Assembly: GCA_030425945.1 (NCBI GenBank)
Contig: JAUHZL010000031.1
Coordinates: forward strand, 1 to 13,553
Source: Alphaproteobacteria bacterium
GTDB taxonomy: Bacteria > Pseudomonadota > Alphaproteobacteria > Rhodobacterales > Rhodobacteraceae
DNA length: 13,553 nucleotides
Direction of reading: 5' to 3'
The translations under genes were made by a program, and so were the position numbers. Each line of letters opens with the position of its first letter. Within the stretch, counting starts at the first letter, position 1. Below the pieces are notes generated by a model, which searched no databases, was not told where the DNA came from, and worked only from the letters and a program-made list of their open reading frames with translations. Below are positions 1 to 6,227 of the stretch, piece after piece.

Positions 1-245
1 CAGTCCGGGGGCGCGAGCCCACGGCGGGTCTTGCCGCCCGTCGGCGCGAACAGCCGCCGCTCCAGATTGGCTTCGTCAAGGCCATCAGGCAATGGCCACG
101 AAAGGCCCGCCCGCTCGGCACGCTTCAGATACTCGCTGACCGTCGACTGGCCCACGTTCAGGCTCGCCGCGATCTTCCGGGTCGACAACCCGGCTGCCTT
201 CAGGCGAAGGGCGTCTGCAATCTTGCGCATCGGCAATCGTCTCAT
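1..245 (-). CDS. istA: IS21-family transposase IstA, N-terminal part (runs off the window)
   Basis: This is the DNA-binding N-terminus of an IS21-type transposase; 81 codons are visible and the rest lies beyond base 1. The protein begins MRRLPMRKIADALRLKAAGL. A helix-turn-helix follows at about residues 20-42 (LSTRKIAASLNVGQSTVSEY), then the family-typical GLSWPLPDGLDEANLERRLF stretch at about 47-66. The ATG at 245-243 is chosen because AAGGAG sits 6 bases upstream; Met6 is a less likely start. IstA works with the ATPase IstB, which would be encoded further left. The terminal repeats at 345-409 lie upstream of it, as expected at the istA-proximal end of such an element. No frameshift is seen, but whether the element is intact cannot be judged from this window. 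Confidence 0.9.
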   Translation of the reverse strand, partial: MRRLPMRKIADALRLKAAGLSTRKIAASLNVGQSTVSEYLKRAERAGLSWPLPDGLDEANLERRLFAPTGGKTRRGLAPPD

Positions 246-344
246 CCTTGGCTCCTTGCTCGTCCTCTCGGACGGCAAGGCTAGCCCGCTGCACGATCGC
301 CCAGCAGCACGTCTTACGGCCGGTTCCAGAGGTGATCGGAAACC

Positions 345-409
345 CCGGAATCCGTGACCGGATCAAATCGGAACGAGTGACCGGATGTTATCGGAATCCG
401 TGACCGGAT
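345..409. repeat. IS21 terminal repeats, three copies at 23-bp period
   Basis: The core GTGACCGGAT occurs at 354-363, 377-386 and 400-409, exactly 23 bp apart. Each copy is preceded by CGGAA plus three bases (copies 1 and 3: CGGAATCC; copy 2: CGGAACGA). A degenerate fourth copy, GTGATCGGAA, starts at 332, off phase by one base. Multiple terminal repeats of this kind are the transposase-binding sites at the ends of IS21-family elements, and they lie upstream of istA here. The outer tip of the element should lie just right of 409; the exact base and the target duplication cannot be fixed without the other end. Confidence 0.8.
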
Positions 410-443
410 GACCCCGGTGTGCGCAGCCGGTGCGCCTGCGCGC

Positions 444-1445
444 CTAGCGTGCCAGCGCCTCCAGCCCGCGCTGCGCGAAGGCGCCGGCCAGCGGCGCGAG
501 CCGGGCTGCGGCGGGATCTGCGGCGGTGCCGGTCCGGGCCCGGTCCGCGATCCCGACGAAGATCACGGCGAAGCGGAACAGCGCGAAGGCAACGTGGAAC
601 GGGACGAGCTGCCCGGCCGCGGGATTGTGGGCGGCATAGTGCGCGACGAATTCCGCCTCGGTCGGGATGCCTTCGACCTCGGGCCCCAGCCCGCGGATGC
701 CGCCGTATTCCTCGGGTGTCGTGCGCCAGGGCATGCAGCAGAACCCCAGATCGGCCAGCGGATGACCCAATGTCGACAATTCCCAGTCGAGCACGCCAGA
801 TACCTCCGGCCGGTCCGGATGGACGATGAGGTTCCCCAGCCGGAAATCGCCATGGACGATGGTGCCGCGGCCGTCGTCCTCGGGCAGGCCCGCGCCGATC
901 GCCGCGCGCAGCTCGGCCAGCTCGGCAGGCAACGGGCCGGGCGAGGCGTCCATCTGCGTGCCCCAGCGGCGGAACTGTCGCTCGAAATAACCGTGCGAGC
1001 GGCCGAAGTCGGCCAGCCCCACCGCAGCCGGGTCGATGCGGTGGAGCGTGGCCAGCGTCTCGGCCATGGCGAGGTAGATCGCCCGCCGCTCCGCCGGCGC
1101 CATGCCGGGCAGCGCGGCATCGTCGAACACCCGGCCGTCGATCCGTTCCATCAGGTAGAACGGGGTGCCGATCACTGCCTCCGCCTCCTCCAGTGCGACG
1201 GGACGCGGCACCGGCAGGGGCGTGTCCGCGAGGGCGCTGAGGACGCGGTACTCCCGCTCGACCGCATGCGCGCCCTTCAGGATCGGGCCGCTCGGCTTCT
1301 TGCGCAGAACGAGGCGCCGCGGCCCGTAGTCGAGGAACCAGGTCGGGTTCGACTGCCCCCCCAGCGCGCGGGACAGGCGCATCTGGCCCGTCCCGAAGCG
1401 AGCGGCCAGCCAGGCGCGCAAGGCTTCCCGGTCGAAGTCAGTCAT
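444..1445 (-). CDS. APH-fold phosphotransferase, putative 4-hydroxyacyl-CoA kinase (LvaA/ACAD11-N-like)
   Basis: This 333-residue protein has the aminoglycoside-phosphotransferase/choline-kinase fold. Seen: an N-lobe with GGQSNPTW (29-36) and LVLRKKPSG (45-53), the Brenner-type catalytic loop HGDFRLGN (198-205; Asp200, Asn205), and the metal-binding DWE (220-222). Antibiotic resistance is unlikely. The gene overlaps the upstream acyl-CoA dehydrogenase by 8 nt, and the N-lobe sequence is typical of the kinase domain fused to dehydrogenases in ACAD10/ACAD11 and of LvaA in Pseudomonas. Those enzymes phosphorylate the gamma-hydroxyl of 4-hydroxyacyl-CoA. That role here is inferred from family and neighbour. 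It is the last visible gene of the operon, with the IS21 end about 30 bp downstream. LvaA needs a small partner, LvaB; none is visible beside this gene. Confidence 0.85.
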   Translation of the reverse strand: MTDFDREALRAWLAARFGTGQMRLSRALGGQSNPTWFLDYGPRRLVLRKKPSGPILKGAHAVEREYRVLSALADTPLPVPRPVALEEAEAVIGTPFYLMERIDGRVFDDAALPGMAPAERRAIYLAMAETLATLHRIDPAAVGLADFGRSHGYFERQFRRWGTQMDASPGPLPAELAELRAAIGAGLPEDDGRGTIVHGDFRLGNLIVHPDRPEVSGVLDWELSTLGHPLADLGFCCMPWRTTPEEYGGIRGLGPEVEGIPTEAEFVAHYAAHNPAAGQLVPFHVAFALFRFAVIFVGIADRARTGTAADPAAARLAPLAGAFAQRGLEALAR

Positions 1446-2649
1446 CGTCCCGCACTGCCCAGGCCCAGAAGCCGCGCCCCTCCTCCGCCAGATGCCGGTT
1501 CAGGACCATCCGGTGCACCTCGTCCGCGCCGTCCACCAGCCGCGCCTGCCGGGCGTAGCGATAGATCCATTCCAGCGGCGTGTCGGTGGAATAGCCCCGC
1601 GCCCCGTTCAACTGGATGCCCACATCGGCGGCCTTGTGCAAAAGGTTCGCCACGTGGATCTTCGCCATCGAGATCTCCTTGCGGGCGAAGCTGCCCCGGT
1701 CGAGCGCCCACGCCGCCTTCATCACCAGCAGGCGCCCGACCTCGATCTGCATGGCGAGGTCGCCGAGCATCATCTGCACGCTCTCCCGGTCCGCCAGCCG
1801 GATGCCGAACCCCTCGCGCCGCGCGGTGTACTCCGCCGCGATCTCGACGCAGCGTTTCGACAGGCCGAGCCAGCGCATGCAATGGGTCAACCGCGCCACC
1901 CCCAGCCGGGTCTGAGTCACCTTGAGCCCGTGGCCGACCTCCGACAGCACGTTCGCCGCCGGCACTTCCAGCCCGTCGAAGGCCAACTCGCAATGGCCGC
2001 CATGCTCTTCCGGTCCCATGATCGGGATGCGGCGCAGGATCTCCCAGCCCGGCTGGTCGCGGTGAAACAGGAACGCGGTCAGCCCACGGCGCGCATCGTC
2101 CGAGGTGCGGGCGACCACGATGAAATGCGCCGCCCCTTCGGCCCCGGTGATGAACCACTTGCGCCCGCGGATGACGTAGCGGTCGCCCCGCCGCTCCGCG
2201 AAGGTGCGGATCATCGAAGGATCGGAGCCGCCGCCGGGATCGGGCTCGGTCATGGCGAAGGCGGAGCGGACTTCGCCCGCGACGATGGGGGCGAGCCAGC
2301 GCGCCTTCTGCGCCGGGGTGCCGAGCCGGGCGAGCACCATCATGTTGCCGTCGTCCGGCGCGGCGGAATTGAACACGACGGGCCCGAAGATGGAGCGGTT
2401 CATCTCCTCGTAGCAGACCGCCATCGCCATTCGGCTCAGCCCGCCGCCGCCATCTTCCTGCGGCACCTGCAGCGCCCACAACCCTTCGGCCCGCGCCTCG
2501 GTCCGCAGGGCCGAAAGGCGATCCTCGGCGATGTTGCCGTGCCCGTCGAATGCGGCCGGGTCCGACTCGCAGGGGATGATCCTGTCGGCGACGAACTCGG
2601 CGATGCGGATGCGCAGCCGCTCGATCTCGGGGGGTATGCGGAAATCCAT
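1438..2649 (-). CDS. Acyl-CoA dehydrogenase, ACAD10/11 (LvaC)-like
   Basis: A soluble FAD-dependent acyl-CoA dehydrogenase of 403 residues. Seen: FAMTEPDPGGGSDP (131-144, flavin/substrate-binding strand), GRKWFITGA (162-170), the C-terminal helical domain with LNGARGYSTDTPLEW (347-361), and LVDGADEVHR (371-380). In most acyl-CoA dehydrogenases the catalytic base is Glu in an EGTSE-type motif; here Asp373 is in that place, as in the ACAD10/ACAD11 group. The ATG at 2649 (MDFRIPPEIE) is preferred over Met at 2688, because GAGGG lies 7 bases upstream and the 13-residue extension would overlap SDR B. The kinase start overlaps its stop by 8 nt. Likely role: handling a 4-phospho-acyl-CoA or performing normal alpha,beta-dehydrogenation. 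Electrons would pass to ETF, which is not encoded here. Confidence 0.9.
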   Translation of the reverse strand: MDFRIPPEIERLRIRIAEFVADRIIPCESDPAAFDGHGNIAEDRLSALRTEARAEGLWALQVPQEDGGGGLSRMAMAVCYEEMNRSIFGPVVFNSAAPDDGNMMVLARLGTPAQKARWLAPIVAGEVRSAFAMTEPDPGGGSDPSMIRTFAERRGDRYVIRGRKWFITGAEGAAHFIVVARTSDDARRGLTAFLFHRDQPGWEILRRIPIMGPEEHGGHCELAFDGLEVPAANVLSEVGHGLKVTQTRLGVARLTHCMRWLGLSKRCVEIAAEYTARREGFGIRLADRESVQMMLGDLAMQIEVGRLLVMKAAWALDRGSFARKEISMAKIHVANLLHKAADVGIQLNGARGYSTDTPLEWIYRYARQARLVDGADEVHRMVLNRHLAEEGRGFWAWAVRDDD

Positions 2650-2659
2650 CGCCGGGCCC

Positions 2660-3412
2660 TCAGAGGCTGGAGACGAGGTGGCCGCCATCGACGGCGATCA
2701 CCGAGCCGGTCATGTACGCGGAGGCGTCCGAGGCGAGCAGCAGCACGATCCCATCCAGATCCTCCGGCTGCCCGAGCCCGCGCTGTGGGATGCGCCGGAT
2801 CAGCGCCTGCCCCGCCTCTGTGGCAAAGAAGTCGCGGTTGAGCGGGGTCTCGATATAGCCCGGGCACAGCGCGTTCACTCGGATGCCATGGCGTGCCCAT
2901 TCCAGCGCGAGCGACTTTGTCAGCTGCACCAGCGCGGCCTTGGAGGCCGCATAGGCCGCGACCTGCCCCGCCACGCGCAGCCCGAGGATCGAGGCGACGT
3001 TGACGATGGAGCCGCCGCCCGTCTCCTTCATCCGCCGCGCCGCCGCCTGCGCAACGGCGAAGGCGCCGGTGAGGTTGGTGCGCAGCACCGCGTCGAATTC
3101 ATCGGGGCCCATGTCGAGCGCGGGCCGGGCGGCGGTGACGCCGGCGTTGTTCACGAGCACGTCGAGCGGGCCCTCGATCTCGGCCAAGGCGCGGGCCACC
3201 GCCTTGGGGTCGGAGACATCGGCGAGCAGCCCAAGCGGCCGGGGCACGTCGGCGGGAAAGTCGGCGAGGCAGCCTTCCAGCTTCGCCGCGTCGCGGCCGC
3301 CGAGGATCACCTGCGCTCCGTTCCGGGCCAGCAGATGCGCGAAATGCAGCCCGAGGCCGCTGGTCGCCCCGGTCACGAGGCAGGTTTTGCCGGCGATGCC
3401 CTGGCCGCTCAT
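2660..3412 (-). CDS. Short-chain dehydrogenase/reductase (SDR B)
   Basis: A classical SDR of 250 residues. Seen: the nucleotide-binding TGATSGLG (14-21), NNAG (88-91), catalytic Ser141 and YAASK (Tyr154, Lys158), PGYIETP (184-190), and the usual C-terminal VDGG (241-244). Arg40 after the second beta strand (GGRD) hints at NADP(H) preference, but this is weak. It starts with a 4-nt ATGA overlap with the TetR stop and lies 10 bp before the dehydrogenase. In this setting it probably interconverts a hydroxyacyl-CoA and a ketoacyl-CoA. Compared with the lva operon it could fill the LvaD position (keto to 4-hydroxyacyl-CoA), but SDR sequence alone does not tell substrate. Confidence 0.9.
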   Translation of the reverse strand: MSGQGIAGKTCLVTGATSGLGLHFAHLLARNGAQVILGGRDAAKLEGCLADFPADVPRPLGLLADVSDPKAVARALAEIEGPLDVLVNNAGVTAARPALDMGPDEFDAVLRTNLTGAFAVAQAAARRMKETGGGSIVNVASILGLRVAGQVAAYAASKAALVQLTKSLALEWARHGIRVNALCPGYIETPLNRDFFATEAGQALIRRIPQRGLGQPEDLDGIVLLLASDASAYMTGSVIAVDGGHLVSSL

Positions 3413-4050
3413 CCGCTCTGTCCTCCGCGCAGCAATGCCTTGCAGGTCCGGGCGATCTCCGCCGGGTCATGGCGGGCGGGGTCGAACCACTTGTAGGTCC
3501 AGCTGGTCAGCCCGATGAGCGCCTGCGCCGCATAGGTCGGATCGACCGGACGCAGGACGCCGGCGGCCACCGCCCGCTCCACCGTGCGGCGAAAGGCGTT
3601 GAAATAGGCGCGCTCCAGCTGCCGCAGGCTTTCGCTCTTGCCCCCGCCCGAAAGGCTGGTGCGGCGCGCCCCCAGTTCGTCGAAGAACACCGCGAAATGG
3701 CCCGGATCCTCCGTAACCACGCCGATCTGCAACTCGATCAGCGCGTCGAGTTGGCGGGCCGGGTCGTCGATCGCGTCGATCCCCTCGACCTTCTCGATCG
3801 CCTGCCGCAGCGCGCGTTCGAACACCCGTTGCAGCAGCGCGTCCTTTGACCGGACGTAGTAGTATAGGCTCGCCTTGCGCACATCCAGCGCCTCGGCCAC
3901 CTCGTCCAGCGTGGTGGCCGCGTATCCGCGCTGGCGGAACAGCTCGGCCGCCGCGCCGATCAGCGCCTCGCGCTTGCGTCGGTATTCCTCGCTCGGCTCC
4001 TCCAGCCGGGGGCGCCCGGGACGGCGGCGCGCCGGCTTCGCCCCGCTCAT
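3409..4050 (-). CDS. TetR-family transcriptional regulator
   Basis: A 213-residue TetR-type regulator. It has a basic N-terminal arm (ARRRPGRPR, 7-15), a helix-turn-helix at about 46-65 (TTLDEVAEALDVRKASLYYY) followed by the family-typical VRSKDALLQRVF, then an all-helical ligand domain of normal size. Such proteins usually repress catabolic genes and let go on binding an acyl-CoA or the pathway substrate. Unusually, it is embedded inside the operon, with 4-nt ATGA overlaps on both sides (the 66-residue gene before it, SDR B after it), so it would be co-translated with the enzymes and could autoregulate. The inverted repeat at 11113-11145 is a candidate operator, unproven. Confidence 0.9.
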   Translation of the reverse strand: MSGAKPARRRPGRPRLEEPSEEYRRKREALIGAAAELFRQRGYAATTLDEVAEALDVRKASLYYYVRSKDALLQRVFERALRQAIEKVEGIDAIDDPARQLDALIELQIGVVTEDPGHFAVFFDELGARRTSLSGGGKSESLRQLERAYFNAFRRTVERAVAAGVLRPVDPTYAAQALIGLTSWTYKWFDPARHDPAEIARTCKALLRGGQSG

Positions 4051-4247
4051 GCCCCGTCCTCCTCGGCCAGATCGGCCTCGACCTCCGGGCCGAACCCGTC
4101 ATGGCCCGCAAAACCCGCGGCGATCTGGCAATAATAGACCGCGTGGCGCAGGGCGGTGGCGATGCCGGGGCTGCCGGTCTGCTGGCGCAGCGCCTCCAGC
4201 CCGTCGCGGTGGACGATAAGCCGGGCGAGGATCTCGTCGTCATCCAT
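4047..4247 (-). CDS. Small conserved-looking protein of unknown function, 66 aa
   Basis: I do not recognise this protein. It begins MDDDEILARLIVHRDGLEAL, continues with a helical, Ala/His/Tyr-containing middle (ALRHAVYYCQIAAGF, about 35-49) and ends in an acidic tail (EVEADLAEEDGA). No signal peptide or membrane segment is evident. The ATG at 4247 has GGGGAG 7 bases upstream and overlaps the thioesterase stop by 8 nt; the stop overlaps the TetR start as ATGA. The same coupling style as its neighbours supports a real gene. A reading from Met at 4316 would add 23 residues unlike coding sequence and is rejected. It might be an accessory subunit, comparable in position-independent logic to LvaB, but it does not resemble the LvaB-type family as I recall it. 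Confidence 0.7.
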   Translation of the reverse strand: MDDDEILARLIVHRDGLEALRQQTGSPGIATALRHAVYYCQIAAGFAGHDGFGPEVEADLAEEDGA

Positions 4248-4647
4248 CGGCGCGCTCCCCCCGGAACTGCTCGGGCACTGCCACGGGCCGCATCGCGTCG
4301 AGATCGACGCAGACATGCTGGGTGAAGCCGTGGGCGACCTCCGCCCCGTCCAGCTTGGCGAAATCGTAGCCGACGCGGAAGGCGCGGTTGCTCATGTGGA
4401 CGAACCGCGCCTCGATCACCAGGCGCTCGTCCACCAGGGCGCGGCCGACGTATTTGCACCCGCTCTCCACCACCGGGAAGCCGCGGCGCCGGTCCAGTGA
4501 GGCGCGGCGGGGATAGCCGCACGCTTCCATCAGCTCGGCAAGAGCGCGGTCCATCCAGCGGTAATAGTCGGCGAAGAAGAACTGCACCATGTCGACATCG
4601 GCATAGGTCAGGCGGAATTCGAGCCGGCCGCGCACATCCTCACGCAT
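4240..4647 (-). CDS. 4HBT-fold acyl-CoA thioesterase
   Basis: A 135-residue single hot-dog-domain protein of the 4-hydroxybenzoyl-CoA thioesterase class. The N-terminal motif YADVDMVQFFFADYYRWMD (15-33) matches the family's active-site strand and helix, with Asp19 as the likely catalytic acid. The glycine usually three residues after that Asp is Gln22 here. Further family features are the strand ALVDERLVIEARF (69-81) and the C-terminal strand HGFTQHVCVDLDAMRPVAVP. It would hydrolyse an acyl- or aroyl-CoA, either as a pathway step or as a safety valve recycling CoA. The start overlaps the crotonase C stop by 8 nt (ATGCGTGA). Confidence 0.85.
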   Translation of the reverse strand: MREDVRGRLEFRLTYADVDMVQFFFADYYRWMDRALAELMEACGYPRRASLDRRRGFPVVESGCKYVGRALVDERLVIEARFVHMSNRAFRVGYDFAKLDGAEVAHGFTQHVCVDLDAMRPVAVPEQFRGERADG

Positions 4648-5428
4648 CGCGCTTCTCCGTCGTGGGCATGGCGGCGCGGCGGGCGCGGTAATCCTCCCCG
4701 ACCGAGGTAAGCACCTGGGCGAGGATGTCCCGCTCCAGCCGCGCGCGCAGTTCGGCGCGGTGGGGGCCGAACAGCCCGGCCTTGACGTGCCGGTTCACCA
4801 CTGCCGAGGTCTCGGCCATCGCTTGCGCCATCTCCCGCGCCCGCTCCATCAGGCTGTCCGCCGCGACGGCCTCCAGCGCGATGCCGAGCGCGACCGCTTC
4901 CTCCCCGCGCACCACCCGGCCCGAATAGAGCAGCTCCGCCGCCCGCGACAGCCCGACCGCCCGTTCGAGCGTGAAGGCAAGGCCCATCCCCGGCGCGAAC
5001 CCCATCGGGGCGAAGGCGGTCACGAACTTCGTCGCCGTCTGGCAAAGCCGCATGTCGCACAGCATGGCGAGCCCGAAGCCGCCACCAACGGCCGCGCCGT
5101 TCACCGCCGCGATGGTCGGCATCGGCAGGTCGAGAATCCGCAGAAAGGGGCGGTAGAGCGCGGTCAGAAACGCGCGCTGCCGCTCCACGTCGCCGGTCAG
5201 ATGGGCGTCGTTGTAGGGCAGATCGCCGCCGGCGCAGAACACCGGGCCGGCACCGGTCAGGATCACCGCGCGCGCGTCCTCGTCCGCCTCGACCGCGTCG
5301 CAGGCGCGGTCGAGGCCGGCCATGATCGCCGGGCTCATCGGGTTGCGCCGCGCCGGCTCGTTCAGGACGATCTCGCGCACCCTGCCCCGGCGGCGCAGCA
5401 GAACCCCATCCAGCGGCGTTTCCTCCAT
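4640..5428 (-). CDS. Enoyl-CoA hydratase/isomerase-family protein (crotonase C), active-site glutamates replaced
   Basis: A 262-residue crotonase-fold protein. The oxyanion-hole segments are present: FCAGGDL (64-70) and GAAVGGGFGL (111-120). The canonical catalytic pair is not. Glu144 of rat hydratase corresponds to Gly119, and Glu164 to Phe139 in KFVTAFAPMGFAPGMG (134-149). The Asp used by PaaG-type isomerases after GLxP is Gly147. Simple hydration is therefore unlikely. Crotonase relatives of this type can act as isomerases, ring-opening hydrolases, thioesterases or decarboxylases using the oxyanion hole and other residues. The start codon follows the crotonase B stop by one base, and the end overlaps the thioesterase start by 8 nt. 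Confidence 0.9.
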   Translation of the reverse strand: MEETPLDGVLLRRRGRVREIVLNEPARRNPMSPAIMAGLDRACDAVEADEDARAVILTGAGPVFCAGGDLPYNDAHLTGDVERQRAFLTALYRPFLRILDLPMPTIAAVNGAAVGGGFGLAMLCDMRLCQTATKFVTAFAPMGFAPGMGLAFTLERAVGLSRAAELLYSGRVVRGEEAVALGIALEAVAADSLMERAREMAQAMAETSAVVNRHVKAGLFGPHRAELRARLERDILAQVLTSVGEDYRARRAAMPTTEKRDA

Positions 5429-5429
5429 C

Positions 5430-6227
5430 TCACTCCCCTCGGAAGTCGGGCTTGCGCCGCTCGGCCGCCGCCGCCAGCCCCTCGGCCAGGTCGGCGGAGG
5501 ACAGCAGCGCGCTCTGTCCCAGGCGCTCCACCATGCGGGAGCGGGCCGGCTCCATCGGCTGGACCATCGCGACCACCTGCTTGGTCATGGCGAGCGCCAG
5601 CGGGGGCCGCGCGGCCAGCTCGGCGCAGAACGTGGCGACCTCGCCGTCGAACTCCTCCGCCGGGTAGAGGCGGCTGGCGAGGCCGATCTCCCGCGCCTCT
5701 TCCGCGCCGACGCGGCGGCCGGTCATGATGATGTCCTTGGCCACCGCCGGCCCCGCCAGCGCGGTGATCCGGGACGCCGCGCCGGAGCCCGGCACCTGCC
5801 CGAAGCCAAGCTCGGGCATCGACAGCACCGCGTCGCTCGACAGCAGGCGGAAATCGCAGGAGACGGCCAGCTCCAGACCGCCGCCGAGGCAATAGCCGTG
5901 GATCGCGGCGACCACCGGGATCTCGATCTGTTCCACCCAGTCGAAGAACCGGTGCCGCGCCCACATCAGGGTGCGCAGGTCGCGCGGCGGCAGCCGCTGC
6001 TCCGACGCCACCAGCGACAGGTCGACCCCGGCGCAGAACGCCCGCCCCGCCCCGCGGATGACCAACACGCGGTGGGCGCGCAGGTCGGCCTCGATCGCGC
6101 GCGCGGCGTCGTCCAGCTCGCGCTCCATCTCGCTATCCCAGCTGTTCAGCTTGTCGGGGCGGTTCATCAGGAGCGTCGTGACCCCCGCTTCGTCGGTGCT
6201 CAGGCGGATCGTCCGGTATTCAGTCAT
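5430..6227 (-). CDS. Enoyl-CoA hydratase/isomerase (crotonase B)
   Basis: A 265-residue crotonase. Seen: LNRPD-like start of the fold (MNRPDKLNSW, 21-30), oxyanion-hole FCAGVDL (64-70), GYCLGGGLEL (111-120) with Glu119, and SMPELGFGQVPGSG (136-149) with Glu139. Both Glu144- and Glu164-type acids are present, so hydration of an alpha,beta-unsaturated acyl-CoA (or the reverse) is plausible. The ATG at 6227 is chosen because GGAGG lies 6 bases upstream; an in-frame TTG at 6239 is possible but lacks that spacing. It overlaps the hydrolase stop by 8 nt (ATGACTGA). Confidence 0.92.
   Translation of the reverse strand: MTEYRTIRLSTDEAGVTTLLMNRPDKLNSWDSEMERELDDAARAIEADLRAHRVLVIRGAGRAFCAGVDLSLVASEQRLPPRDLRTLMWARHRFFDWVEQIEIPVVAAIHGYCLGGGLELAVSCDFRLLSSDAVLSMPELGFGQVPGSGAASRITALAGPAVAKDIIMTGRRVGAEEAREIGLASRLYPAEEFDGEVATFCAELAARPPLALAMTKQVVAMVQPMEPARSRMVERLGQSALLSSADLAEGLAAAAERRKPDFRGE

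Larger units (their letters stand above)
1..415 (-). mobile_element. IS21-family insertion sequence, istA-proximal end
   Basis: The start of istA and the 23-bp-spaced repeats together mark one end of an IS21-type element entering from the left. The right boundary (about 410-420) is an estimate. It lies only about 30 bp past the stop codon of the kinase gene at 444, so the element sits immediately downstream of the catabolic operon and could have cut off further operon genes. No second copy of the repeat is seen near the right edge, so this window does not show a composite transposon. Confidence 0.75.

Noticed and set aside
421..441. Possible terminator hairpin after the kinase gene (GCGCAG / CTGCGC, 9-base loop)
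   Set aside because: The stem is only 6 bp and no T-run follows on the minus strand; in such GC-rich DNA this is expected by chance.
444..1445. Aminoglycoside resistance gene
   Set aside because: The fold is shared, but the tight coupling to an ACAD10/11-like dehydrogenase and the N-lobe pattern favour a metabolic acyl-CoA kinase.
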